Of a stretch of DNA of 64,000 bases, positions 25,498 to 33,943 are shown piece after piece. The translations under genes were made by a program, and so were the position numbers. How positions within the stretch are numbered: the stretch's first letter is position 1; each line of letters begins with the position of its first letter. A model generated the notes under the pieces. It was given only the letters and a program-made list of their open reading frames with translations. It was not told the DNA's origin and made no database searches. Source of the stretch: Sulfopaludibacter sp035606355 (GTDB lineage Bacteria > Acidobacteriota > Terriglobia > Bryobacterales > Bryobacteraceae); the NCBI GenBank assembly GCA_035606355.1, contig DATNFO010000031.1, positions 124,001-188,000 on the forward strand, written 5' to 3'.

Positions 25498-26373
25498 ATG
25501 CGATTCCCGATCCTGCCGCCGGCATGCCTCATGTCGGTTGGAATGTGTTTCGCTGCGCAGATGGCGTACGGGCAAGCATTCGAGGTGGCGTCGATCACGC
25601 CCGCTTCGCCATCCGAATCTACCATTTCCTGTAAGGGCGGGCCGGGCACAACCGACCCGGGCCTGTGGCGGTGCTCGAATGTGCCCCTGGGCTTCCTGAT
25701 TTCCAAGGTGTATGGCTTCGAGGTCTATCAACTCCGCCCAAATGATCCCTGCTGCCGCGAGAGATTCGACTTCGACGCAAAGGTCCCACAAGGAACCACA
25801 AGAGAGCAGTTCAATCGCATGATCCAGACCCTACTGGAGGAACGCTTTAAGCTGAAGCTGCACCTTGTAAAGAAGGAAATGGCGACTTATGAGCTGAGTG
25901 TGGCGGAAGGCGGTCTGAAGATGAAGCAACCCGAGGCCAGAATCGCTTCGGAGCCGGAAGATACGTGGTCACCACCTCCAACATTCACGGTTGGCAAAGA
26001 CGGCTACCCGGTTTTTCCGGAAGGTCGTGCGGGCGTGGCCGGTGCGAGTGGCCACTATCGCTGGGTTGGCTTCGACGTCTCTATGCAGGAGATGGTCAAA
26101 ACGCTCTCATTCTACCTGGGCCGCCCTGTAATCGACGTCACCGGACTTACAGGGAGATATCAAGTCAGTTTGAAATGGTGGATCGACGTTTCGTGGTTAC
26201 TGGAGAGTTCGGGCCGCCAGGACGACATCAAAGATCTATCCGGCCTCGGGCGCCCTGGCCCGACTCTCATCCGCGCCGTCCAGGAGCAACTCGGCCTGAA
26301 GCTGACTCCGGGAAAAGGTCAGGGCGAGGTGGTCGTGATCGATCATTTGGAGAAGGCGCCCACTCGCAACTGA
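25498..26373 (+). CDS. TIGR03435 family protein, exported
   Basis: 291 residues; GGAGGA lies 4-5 bases before the ATG. Signal peptide to about residue 24 (ends MAYGQ), then AFEVASITPA, CSNVPLGFLISKVYGFEVYQL, FDFDAKVPQGTTREQFNRMIQTLLEERFKLKLHLVKKEMATYELSVAEGGLKM and the end motif VVVIDHLEKAPTRN. It carries an insertion with two Cys pairs (STISCKGGPGTTDPGLWRC, NDPCCRERF) absent from its neighbours, possibly disulphide-bonded in the periplasm. Follows the paralogue at 24636 by 70 bases and has its own ribosome binding site. Function unknown. Confidence 0.9.
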   Translation: MRFPILPPACLMSVGMCFAAQMAYGQAFEVASITPASPSESTISCKGGPGTTDPGLWRCSNVPLGFLISKVYGFEVYQLRPNDPCCRERFDFDAKVPQGTTREQFNRMIQTLLEERFKLKLHLVKKEMATYELSVAEGGLKMKQPEARIASEPEDTWSPPPTFTVGKDGYPVFPEGRAGVAGASGHYRWVGFDVSMQEMVKTLSFYLGRPVIDVTGLTGRYQVSLKWWIDVSWLLESSGRQDDIKDLSGLGRPGPTLIRAVQEQLGLKLTPGKGQGEVVVIDHLEKAPTRN

Positions 26374-26547
26374 GCATCAATAGGGCAGTGTTCGTTTGCC
26401 GCCCGTGAGTTTGCCGCGAGACTTCAATAGCAAAGCGGACTTCCAGTTTGTGCTGCCGGGATTCCGGCCAAGCTGAACAGCATTCCGGGTAGGTGAGCGG
26501 CCGCAACTTACGATGAATGGCACAATCGGGTTAAGCTGATTAGCGTC

Positions 26548-27165
26548 ATGGCTAGGGCGAAGACGCCACAGCAGAAAAAGCAGGATTCATACGCTCACGA
26601 CAGAGCCGATGGCGCTGAGTATCCGCACGCCGAGCGCAAGAACCGCCCTCGGTTCAAAGCACGGACGAAGCGCCAACTCAGACGAGCGGCCAAGCAAATG
26701 CTCGCATCGCAACCTGAAGATGTATTGCAGCTTCAGGAGCGACCAAAGCGGAAATGGCATAAAACCGGCGTTGCTCTATCGGAGCATTTGATTGATACCC
26801 AAAAGAAGCGAATCGAACTCGAGGCGCACAACATCTTCCGCAAAGGGTATGGGCCCGCGACACACGCCCGTTTTCGGCGTGTGGTGGAATCTTGGATGAA
26901 GGGCGAATCGGAACACTCATCAGCCCTCGCGGATTTGTATCGCAAACTTCTCAATCCGGATGATGAAGGCATCCAGGCGTTCTTTGGTCCGGAATACTCG
27001 TGGGAGCGTGGCTATTTCATCAGGCAGTTCTTCAGTAGAGAGCCCGCGCTGAAACGCACCTTTGACGGCTGGCTTGCCTCATTCAGGCGCCATAGCAAAC
27101 CCCGATTAGGGTATTGCCCAATCATCGACTACCAAGACATCGATACGGCTGATGCGGACGAGTAA
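26548..27165 (+). CDS. hypothetical basic/charged protein, unrecognised
   Basis: 205 residues with no family recognised. Residues 1-60 are strongly basic and polar (KTPQQKKQDSY, ERKNRPRFKARTKRQLRRAAKQ), with no signal peptide, so cytoplasmic and possibly nucleic-acid binding. The rest is helical and charged with many Trp/Phe/Tyr (SWMKGESEHSSALADLYRKLLNPDDEGIQAFFGPEYSWERGYFIRQFF) and ends acidic (DIDTADADE). Third-position G/C content is visibly lower than in its neighbours, which hints at recent acquisition. It sits between two TIGR03435 genes of opposite strand. A TAAGCT box ends 10 bases before the ATG and there is no clear ribosome binding site. Confidence 0.65.
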   Translation: MARAKTPQQKKQDSYAHDRADGAEYPHAERKNRPRFKARTKRQLRRAAKQMLASQPEDVLQLQERPKRKWHKTGVALSEHLIDTQKKRIELEAHNIFRKGYGPATHARFRRVVESWMKGESEHSSALADLYRKLLNPDDEGIQAFFGPEYSWERGYFIRQFFSREPALKRTFDGWLASFRRHSKPRLGYCPIIDYQDIDTADADE

Positions 27166-27181
27166 GTGGCGGAAAGGTGGC

Positions 27182-27934
27182 TCAATTCCCGGTCGGCCTC
27201 TCCGCCCGGTCGATTACCAGAACTTCCACCGGCCCTTTGATGGCTTCCAGCTTTAGCCCGAGCTGCTTTTGGAGAACGGTGAAAACGTCCGGCAGCGCAT
27301 CGTCAGCGGAATTAGACGGTCCGGCGAGAGGCGCAAACTTGATGTAGAAATCGTATTGGCCCTTCAGTTCCGTCTGATCAACCACCGGTGCACCGACTAC
27401 CGAGATAAGCATTCCTGCCAAATCGGATATCGGCCTGCCCCAGCCGGTGATCTGATTAGAACTCTGCGAGGTGACTACGCCTCCGTGGTCGCCTCCGGTC
27501 GACTTACGAAGCTTTGGGCCGCCGTTTGCCACCGTTAGCGCGAAGTGCCGAAAAATTCGGCTTTCGCGATGAGACTCCATATTGAAACGGTCGGCCAGCA
27601 TCGTCTGCAGCATCAGCGGCGTCTGGCTCTGTGGCGCGCCCTCGGGCAGTTTGGCGTCTATATTGAATTTCGCGGAGTCCATCCACGCCGGTCCGCCCGT
27701 TATCTGGAACTCGTTCAAACCGTATGCGCTCATCACGAGGTTCTTCAGAGTGGTGTTCCGCATGGTCAGGCGGCCGGGTGGCGAACCTGAACTGGAACCA
27801 CGACTGGCGGGGTCGCCGGGCTTCACAGAGACCACTTCGAACTCCACGCGTGCGGCGGGCTGCTGCTGAGTGTGCGCCGCCACGGGAATCAGTAGTGCCA
27901 CTGCCGCCCGCATCATCCAACTTGTTTCGTGCAC
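27182..27934 (-). CDS. TIGR03435 family protein, exported
   Basis: 250 residues from the GTG at 27934, chosen because GAGG lies 6 bases upstream, whereas the ATG at 27916 has none. Signal peptide (MMRAAVALLIPVAAHTQ), then VEFEVVSVKPGDPASRG, MRNTTLKNLVMSAYGLNEFQITGGPAWMDSAKFNIDAKLPEG, LMLQTMLADRFNMESHRESRIFRHFALTVANGGPKL and the end motif VEVLVIDRAERPTGN. Opposite in strand to its two paralogues. Function unknown. Confidence 0.9.
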   Translation of the reverse strand: MHETSWMMRAAVALLIPVAAHTQQQPAARVEFEVVSVKPGDPASRGSSSGSPPGRLTMRNTTLKNLVMSAYGLNEFQITGGPAWMDSAKFNIDAKLPEGAPQSQTPLMLQTMLADRFNMESHRESRIFRHFALTVANGGPKLRKSTGGDHGGVVTSQSSNQITGWGRPISDLAGMLISVVGAPVVDQTELKGQYDFYIKFAPLAGPSNSADDALPDVFTVLQKQLGLKLEAIKGPVEVLVIDRAERPTGN

Positions 27935-28017
27935 AGGTCGCCTCGCTGTGGCACCCTGGCTTGTTGCATTGGCCAGGATGTTACTCCGAGTCTATTATTC
28001 CATGAGGCGATGGAAGT

Positions 28018-28432
28018 TTACTTCGCTGGACGTCCTGCTTGTGGCTTCTTGCCGCGATACGCCCCGAAGAGAGCGGCAACGCCTATTAAGAGCGCGGCGG
28101 AAGCAGTCTCGGGCGTGGCGGTCACACTGTCGGCGGTGATGCTGAAGTTGGAGAAGGTCACCGCGATGTTGTCGTTTGAGCCGCTGTTGTTCTCGAGGAC
28201 GAGACCGACGGCGTTGATATCCGCAGACCGCGATTCAGAGAAGATCAAGTTGCCATCGATGTAGCCACTGACGGTACCTGCGGTCCGCGTGATGCTGAAC
28301 GTGCCGGAAGTGGCGGTGGTGCTGGTAGTGCCCTCGACCCCCCCGTCCCAAAGGTGAACGTTTTGGCCCGCGGAGTTGTCTCGCACATCGAAGAAAATGT
28401 TGCTGTCGGTACCGGCGATCACCGGGAACTGA
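28018..28432 (-). pseudogene. 5'-truncated PEP-CTERM-like protein remnant
   Basis: The readable frame starts around QFPVIAGTDSNIFFDVRDNSAGQNVHLWDGG and runs through a beta-rich part (SGYIDGNLIFSESRSADINAVGLVLENN) to a sorting-type tail: TATPETASAALLIGVAALFGAYRGKK, that is TPE, a hydrophobic helix and a basic end. No signal peptide or believable start is found. An ATG at 28453 (minus) opens a different frame, so a frameshift as well as truncation is likely. It ends where the GH115 promoter begins. Compare the intact PEP-CTERM gene at 52821-53471. Confidence 0.5.
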
Positions 28433-28500
28433 CGTGGAAGACACGAGTTGCATGCTGACGCCTCGCCTCTCGGGCGGCGGTGGATAAAGTTTTGGTGTCG

Positions 28501-28506
28501 TACTAT
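28501..28506 (+). promoter_or_regulatory. -10 box TACTAT of a likely leaderless transcript
   Basis: TACTAT ends 6 bases before the ATG at 28513; no ribosome binding site between. Confidence 0.5.
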
Positions 28507-28512
28507 ATCCCT

Positions 28513-31374
28513 ATGCGTCCCCTTTTGGCGGTTTTGTTGTTCGCTGGGAATACCTGGGCCCTTGGTGGTCCGCACTACGTGGCGACGTCTTCACGTCCAG
28601 GCGCGTTTGCGCTGGTGGAAAACGGCTCGGCGGCGGCAATCCGTGTCGATGGCGCCGATTGGCCAGGCGTACAGCGGGCAGCGCATGACTTACAAGCCGA
28701 CGTGCAGCGCGTGACTGGTGTCAAGCCTGCGTGGGACACCACTGCCCGCAAGATGGTCCTCATAGGAACCGCCGGCAAGAGTCCCCTGATCGATCAATTG
28801 GCCCAAGCCGGCAAGATCGACGTCAGCGGCATCCGGGGGAAATGGGAATCCTTCTTCCTGCAGACGGTCGCCCACCCTTTCCCAGGCGTCGATAGCGCCC
28901 TGGTGATCGCCGGCAGCGACAAGCGCGGCACGATTTTCGGCATCTACGATCTGTCGGAGCAGATCGGCGTTTCCCCGTGGTACTGGTGGGCCGACGTCAC
29001 GCCCGATCACAAGTCCGCTCTCTACATCCTCGCCGGCAAGTATCAGCAGGGTGAGCCGAGCGTCAAATACCGCGGCATCTTCTTCAATGACGAAAAGCCG
29101 GACCTGGACTTTTGGGTCCGCGCCAAATTCGGCGAGCACGCCGTACCCAACGGCACGGCGGCGAACTTCAACAGCGCATTCTACGCAAAGGTCTTCGAAG
29201 TCATCCTTCGCATGAAGGGCAACTATCTGTGGCCTGCCATGTGGAACAACGCCTTCGCGGAGGACGATCCCGCCAACCCCAGCCTCGCGGATGAATACGG
29301 CATAGTCATGGGCACCAGTCATCAGGAACCCATGATGCGCGCCCAGAAGGAGTGGGACTGGCATCTTCGCGCCGCCAACGGCAACTGGAACTACGCCACC
29401 CAATCCGCGATTCTTGACAATTTCTGGCGAACGGGCATCCGGGAGCGCAAGAACTTCGAAAACATCTATACGATGGGGCTTCGCGGCGAAAACGATTCGC
29501 CCATGGTGCGCACCGCGGCCGAAGGCGTCGCCTTGACGGAAAAGATCGTCACCGCCCAGCGTAAGATGCTGGCGGAAGAGGTGAATCCCGATGTGACGAA
29601 GATCCCGCAACTGTGGGCTCTGTATAAAGAAGTGCAGCAGTATTACGAAAGCGGCCTTCGCGTGCCCGACGACATCACCCTCCTATGGGCCGATGATAAC
29701 TGGGGTAACGTGCGCCGCCTCCCCACGCCCGAGGAGCGCAAGCGCGCCGGTGGCGCAGGCATCTATTATCATTTCGATTATCACGGAGGGCCGCGTAGCT
29801 ATCAGTGGGTAAACACCAGTCCCCTGAACAGAATTTGGGAGCAGATGTCACTCGCCAAACAGTACGGCGCTGACCGCATCTGGATCGTGAACGTCGGCCA
29901 TTTCAAGGGATATGAAGTTCCCACGGAGTTCCTCCTCAGCCTCGGTTGGAACACAGCGGAATGGCAGGGAGAAAAGGTCAACGACTTTACCCGCCAGTGG
30001 GCGGAGCGCGAGTTTGGCGCGCCGTACGCGTCCGAGGTCGCGAACATCGTCGACGCGTACACCGCCTATAACGCCCGCCGCAAGCCCGAATTGCTGGATG
30101 CCGGCACTTACAGCCTGGTCAACTATCGCGAAGCGGAGCGCGTCGCGGAAGATTACACAGCGCTGGCCGCGCGGGCTGAAGCTCTCTCTGCGAAAATTCC
30201 CGCCGCCAAGCGCGACGCCTTTTTCCAACTGGTGCTGTTCCCGACGAAGGCATCCGCGAACCTGAACGCGATGTACGTTGCCGCGGGAAAGAATGCTCTG
30301 TATGCTTCGCAAGGTCGCGCCAGCACCAATTCATGGGCGGCCAAGGTGAAGACTCTCTTTGACACGGACGCCGCGCTGACCAAGGAATGGAACTCGCTCA
30401 ACGGCGGCAAGTGGGAGCATTTCATGGATCAGCCCCACATCGGCTACACCTCCTGGCGCGACCCACCCGCCAATACCCTGGCTGCCATCAAACTCGCCAA
30501 GCTGGATGCTCCCGTTCCAGCGTCCCTCGGCGTTGCCACAGATGGCGGCTCGGCTACACTACCCGCCTTCGATTCGCTCAACCAGCAGCGCAGCTACATA
30601 GACGTCTTCAACAAAGGCCGGACGGCTTTCGATTTCACCGCGGCCCCCAGCGCTCGCTGGATCAAGCTGAGCCAGTCACAGGGCTCCGTGGAGGACGAAA
30701 CGCGAGTCTGGGTAACGATCGATTGGAACACCGCCCCCGCCGGCATGAATGAGGGCTCGATTAAGATCAGTGGCGCAGGCTCCGACGAGATCGTCAAACT
30801 CACGGCTCGCAAACCCTCGGACCTGACCCGCTCCACCCTCAACGGCTTCGCCGAAGGAGCGGGCTACGTCTCCATGGACGCCAGCCACTTCACGTCGAAA
30901 ACAGATGCCGGCCAGGCCGCCTTCCGCCCGGTGGAACAAGACGGCATGCGTAGCGACGCTCCCCTCGACGTCCAGGGCCTGGACAACGGTCCGCACCTGG
31001 ACTATCGCATCTATCTCTTCACGCCCGGCGAGGCAACCGCGCGCCTTAGGCTCGGCCCCGCATTGAATTTTGCGCCCGATCGCCCGGTGCGAATCGCAGT
31101 CTCGATGGATAGCGAGGCGCCGCAAGTCCTCACCATCGTCCCGAAAGGTTACAACGCAGCCAACGGCAATCGCGATTGGGAGCAATCCGTTCGCGACAAC
31201 GCCCGCTTTATCACGAGCAAACACCAGATCGCCGCCGCCGGCTACCACACCTTCAAGGTCTGGATGGTTGACCCGGGAGTAGTCATCGAGCACATCCTGA
31301 TCGATACGCCGGCTTCGGCGAAGGCGGTCAGCTACCTGGGGCCACCGGAGAGTTTTCGCGGCGTCACCCGATAA
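28513..31374 (+). CDS. GH115 xylan alpha-1,2-glucuronidase
   Basis: 953 residues from the ATG at 28513. Short signal peptide (MRPLLAVLLFAGNTWA). The order of conserved blocks fits glycoside hydrolase family 115: KRGTIFGIYDLSEQIGVSPWYWWADV, VKYRGIFFNDEKPDLDFWVRAKFGE, FNSAFYAKVFEVILRMKGNYLWPAMWNNAF, YGIVMGTSHQEPMMRAQKEWDW, LLWADDNWGNVRRLPTPEER, GGAGIYYHFDYHGGPRSYQWVNTSPLNRIWEQM and IWIVNVGHFKGYEVPTEFLLSLGW. C-terminal beta domains follow (FDFTAAPSARWIKLSQSQGSVEDE onward). The family removes 4-O-methyl-glucuronic acid side chains from xylan, which fits with the GH3 xylosidase-like gene and esterases of this window. It stands alone: the histidine kinase gene begins 75 bases later. Confidence 0.92.
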   Translation: MRPLLAVLLFAGNTWALGGPHYVATSSRPGAFALVENGSAAAIRVDGADWPGVQRAAHDLQADVQRVTGVKPAWDTTARKMVLIGTAGKSPLIDQLAQAGKIDVSGIRGKWESFFLQTVAHPFPGVDSALVIAGSDKRGTIFGIYDLSEQIGVSPWYWWADVTPDHKSALYILAGKYQQGEPSVKYRGIFFNDEKPDLDFWVRAKFGEHAVPNGTAANFNSAFYAKVFEVILRMKGNYLWPAMWNNAFAEDDPANPSLADEYGIVMGTSHQEPMMRAQKEWDWHLRAANGNWNYATQSAILDNFWRTGIRERKNFENIYTMGLRGENDSPMVRTAAEGVALTEKIVTAQRKMLAEEVNPDVTKIPQLWALYKEVQQYYESGLRVPDDITLLWADDNWGNVRRLPTPEERKRAGGAGIYYHFDYHGGPRSYQWVNTSPLNRIWEQMSLAKQYGADRIWIVNVGHFKGYEVPTEFLLSLGWNTAEWQGEKVNDFTRQWAEREFGAPYASEVANIVDAYTAYNARRKPELLDAGTYSLVNYREAERVAEDYTALAARAEALSAKIPAAKRDAFFQLVLFPTKASANLNAMYVAAGKNALYASQGRASTNSWAAKVKTLFDTDAALTKEWNSLNGGKWEHFMDQPHIGYTSWRDPPANTLAAIKLAKLDAPVPASLGVATDGGSATLPAFDSLNQQRSYIDVFNKGRTAFDFTAAPSARWIKLSQSQGSVEDETRVWVTIDWNTAPAGMNEGSIKISGAGSDEIVKLTARKPSDLTRSTLNGFAEGAGYVSMDASHFTSKTDAGQAAFRPVEQDGMRSDAPLDVQGLDNGPHLDYRIYLFTPGEATARLRLGPALNFAPDRPVRIAVSMDSEAPQVLTIVPKGYNAANGNRDWEQSVRDNARFITSKHQIAAAGYHTFKVWMVDPGVVIEHILIDTPASAKAVSYLGPPESFRGVTR

Positions 31375-31448
31375 TTCGGCCGTGCCCAACAGAGGGTTCA
31401 AGCGATCGCGGATCTCCTCTAGAATATGAACCGGAGGTCTAACCGATA

Positions 31449-32888
31449 TTGCGTCAGCGGCTATTCCGGCTGCTCTCCTGCTTTGCCGCCGTCGGCGTTG
31501 TAACGTTGGTGGCGGTGCGCGTTCTGCCGGTGAATGCGGCGACCGCGGGGTTTGCCTATCTCCTGCTCGTTCTGGTCATCGCGAGCACTTGGGGATTCCT
31601 CGAGGCCGCACTGTCGTCAATCGCCGCCACTCTCGTGTTTAATTTCTTCTTCTTCCCTCCCATCCGCACGTTCACAATTGCGGACCCGCAGAATTGGGTT
31701 GCTCTCTTCAGCTTTCTCGCAACATCGCTCATCGCGAGCCGTCTTTCCACGATTGCAAGGAGGCGCACGGCTGATTCCTTAGAGCGCCAGAGGGATCTCG
31801 AACGCTTGTACACTTTCAGCCGCGCCATACTTCTGACGGGCGGGGATGACCCGTTCGCGAGTCAATTGGTTCGGAAACTCGCCGAGACGTTCGGATTTAG
31901 CGCCGCCGTCCTTTACGACCGGCGTTCGGGGCAATTCCATAGAGGTGGTCCCGCCGATTTCGACGGCCTCGACGATCAGCTCCGGGACGCAGCTTTGAGC
32001 GGCACCTCCTTCTCGGACGGGAACGCGATGCGCTTGATTACCGCTGTTCGATTGGGGTCCGAACCGATCGGAAGCATCGCGCTGCAAGGCGTCAGTATGC
32101 CGGATTCGGTGCTCCAGAGCGTCGCGAATCTGGTGGCGATCGGTCTGGAGCGCGCCACGGCCCAAGAGCTGGCTCATCAGGTGGAAGCCGCCCGGCAGAG
32201 CGAGCAATTGCGAACCACCTTGATCGATGCGATGGCGCATGAGTTTAAAACACCGCTGACGCTCATAAAAGGGGCCACGACGGCGGTTTTGGCGGATCAT
32301 GATCCATTAACCGCCAGCACACGGGAACAGCTCACCATCGCCGATGAACAGGCGGAACATCTACGGGAGCTCATCGATAACGCGCTTGAGATGGCGAGGC
32401 TGGATACCGCGCACGTCGAGGTGCATCGAGAGCCGGCACGCGCAGGCGAAATCGTTAAAGAAGTGCTGGCCTCCATGGAAGCAGCAATCGATAACCGGCC
32501 GGTGGAGGCGCCGGCTGCGCCGCAAGGTTCGGTGATCGCGCTGGATCGCCGCTTGATCAAGCTCGCGCTGAAACAACTCCTGGATAATGCGTTGAAGTAT
32601 TCCGTTCCGGACTCCGCTATCGCGATCCACGTGCGCGCGAATGAGGACTCGGTGACGTTCGAGGTGACGAATCGCGGCCCAGGGATTGCGCCTGAGGACC
32701 GTAAGCATATTTTCGAAAGGTTCTATCGAGGGCAGGCCGTAAAGAGCCAAATACCAGGGTCGGGTTTGGGTCTCAACATCGCCTACAGCATCGCCCGTGC
32801 GCACCAGGGAGATCTGACGGTCGCCAGCGAAGCCGGCAAGACGACGTTTCGAATGACGCTCCCAATCAACGGAGGCCGGAAAAATTGA
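31449..32888 (+). CDS. kdpD: KdpD-type sensor histidine kinase, C-terminal half only
   Basis: 479 residues; TTG start at 31449 with GGAGG upstream. Domains in order: DUF4118 four-helix membrane region (about 5-105, with FNFFFFPPIRTFTIADPQNW, the KdpD signature), GAF-like domain (about 120-235), HisKA with His264 in AMAHEFKTPLTLIKG, and HATPase_c (DNALKYS, GPGIAPEDRKHIFERFYRG, SGLGLNIAYSI). It lacks the N-terminal KdpD ATP-binding and Usp domains of the 894-residue E. coli protein; these are encoded separately at 40014-41105 and 41125-42240. It should phosphorylate the KdpE encoded next door, with a 4-base overlap, when potassium is scarce or salt is high. A separately encoded sensor half must supply part of the control. 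Confidence 0.92.
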   Translation: MRQRLFRLLSCFAAVGVVTLVAVRVLPVNAATAGFAYLLLVLVIASTWGFLEAALSSIAATLVFNFFFFPPIRTFTIADPQNWVALFSFLATSLIASRLSTIARRRTADSLERQRDLERLYTFSRAILLTGGDDPFASQLVRKLAETFGFSAAVLYDRRSGQFHRGGPADFDGLDDQLRDAALSGTSFSDGNAMRLITAVRLGSEPIGSIALQGVSMPDSVLQSVANLVAIGLERATAQELAHQVEAARQSEQLRTTLIDAMAHEFKTPLTLIKGATTAVLADHDPLTASTREQLTIADEQAEHLRELIDNALEMARLDTAHVEVHREPARAGEIVKEVLASMEAAIDNRPVEAPAAPQGSVIALDRRLIKLALKQLLDNALKYSVPDSAIAIHVRANEDSVTFEVTNRGPGIAPEDRKHIFERFYRGQAVKSQIPGSGLGLNIAYSIARAHQGDLTVASEAGKTTFRMTLPINGGRKN

Positions 32889-33583
32889 GCGCAGGTCGCA
32901 TCCTGGTGGTTGATGACCAACCGCAAATGCGTCGCTTTATGCGCGCGACGCTGATGAAAGCCGGCTACGAAATCGATGACGCGAAGACCGGCGAGGAGGC
33001 GTTGAATAAGCTGCGGGACTTTCATCCCGATCTGGTGCTTCTCGATATCAACATGCCTGGAATGGGTGGTGTGGCCGCGTGCCGCGAGATCAGAGCCGGC
33101 ACGAGCGCCGGGATCATCATGCTGACTGTCCGCAATACCGACCAGGATAAGGTTGCCGCGCTCGACGCCGGCGCCGACGATTTCGTAACAAAGCCGTTCA
33201 GCACTCCCGAACTGCTCGCGCGAATTCGCGCGGCTCTGAGAAGAGTGCCCGTTCCGCAATCCGCACCGATGAGAATTCGGGTAGCGGATCTTCTAGTCGA
33301 TTTCGGCGCGCGCACGATTTTCATTGGCGCGAAAACCGCACACCTTACCCCGAAAGAACTGGACTTACTCCGATACCTGACGCAGCACGCAAACCAGGCA
33401 GTCTCCCACCGTGAACTCCTTCAGGCCATTTGGGGACCCGACTACGGCGACCAGGTAGATTACTTGCGGGCAATCGTTAAGAATCTGCGGAAGAAGGTGG
33501 AAGTCAATCCTGAGGAACCGCAGTATATCCTCACCGAGCCGTGGATCGGCTATCGCTTCAATGGTGTGCCCGAGGCCGAATAG
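32885..33583 (+). CDS. kdpE: KdpE response regulator, OmpR type
   Basis: 232 residues. The TTG start overlaps the kinase stop (TTGA), with GGAGG upstream. Receiver domain 5-118 with acidic pair Asp10/Asp11, phospho-acceptor Asp54 in VLLDINMPGMGG, and Lys in FVTKPFSTPELLARI. Winged-helix DNA-binding domain 130-228 (HLTPKELDLLRYLTQHANQAVSHRELLQAIWGPDYGDQVDYLRAIVKNLRKKVE, then YILTEPWIGYRF). It activates kdpFABC transcription. The kdp structural genes begin about 170 bases downstream on the same strand. Confidence 0.95.
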   Translation: MSAGRILVVDDQPQMRRFMRATLMKAGYEIDDAKTGEEALNKLRDFHPDLVLLDINMPGMGGVAACREIRAGTSAGIIMLTVRNTDQDKVAALDAGADDFVTKPFSTPELLARIRAALRRVPVPQSAPMRIRVADLLVDFGARTIFIGAKTAHLTPKELDLLRYLTQHANQAVSHRELLQAIWGPDYGDQVDYLRAIVKNLRKKVEVNPEEPQYILTEPWIGYRFNGVPEAE

Positions 33584-33592
33584 ATTACCTCA

Positions 33593-33616
33593 CATCGACC
33601 GCACGCGCGGTCGATG
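33593..33616 (+). terminator. 10-bp stem-loop between kdpE and kdpF
   Basis: CATCGACCGC and GCGGTCGATG pair perfectly around a 4-base loop, 10 bases after the kdpE stop. No T-run follows directly, though A/T-rich bases (TCATAAAATTTTCATGACTT) start at 33627. It may be a partial terminator that separates sensor and transporter expression. The A/T-rich stretch could be a KdpE site. Confidence 0.45.
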
Positions 33617-33751
33617 CGTCCGCTTCTCATAAAATTTTCATGACTTTTCCATGCCTCGTTCGCTTCCTTTTGTCTAGGATCGAATTGAATGAAACGACAT
33701 GGGAGAGAGCAAAGACATCTCGCTGGCTCTTCAACGGCGGAGTAACGATGA

Positions 33752-33835
33752 ATGCTTGACCTGTTTTATCTCCTCATCGGCTGCGGAGTTCTGCTGCTTT
33801 GCTGGTTCTTCACGAAAGTCTGCGACAGGCTCTGA
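33752..33835 (+). CDS. 27-residue membrane micro-protein in the kdp operon
   Basis: One hydrophobic helix (LDLFYLLIGCGVLLLCWFF) and a short basic tail (TKVCDRL). CGGAG lies about 9 bases upstream of the ATG. The size and place directly before kdpF, with 15 bases between, suggest a second small Kdp-associated membrane peptide. Kdp complexes are known to contain the KdpF micro-protein, but the role of this extra one is not known to me. Confidence 0.6.
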   Translation: MLDLFYLLIGCGVLLLCWFFTKVCDRL

Positions 33836-33850
33836 GGCGGCACACCAACT

Positions 33851-33934
33851 ATGGATTACATGATTGCCGGCCTGGCTTCGCTGGGCCTCTTTGTTTACCT
33901 GGTCTTTGCTCTTCTCAGGCCGGAGAAGTTTTGA
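33851..33934 (+). CDS. kdpF: KdpF, small stabilising subunit of the Kdp potassium pump
   Basis: 27 residues, one membrane helix: MDYMIAGLASLGLFVYLVFA followed by LLRPEKF. The YLVxALLRPEKF ending is the usual KdpF form. KdpF stabilises the KdpABC complex in the inner membrane. It ends 9 bases before the kdpA start. Confidence 0.85.
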   Translation: MDYMIAGLASLGLFVYLVFALLRPEKF

Positions 33935-33943
33935 GGGAAATTG

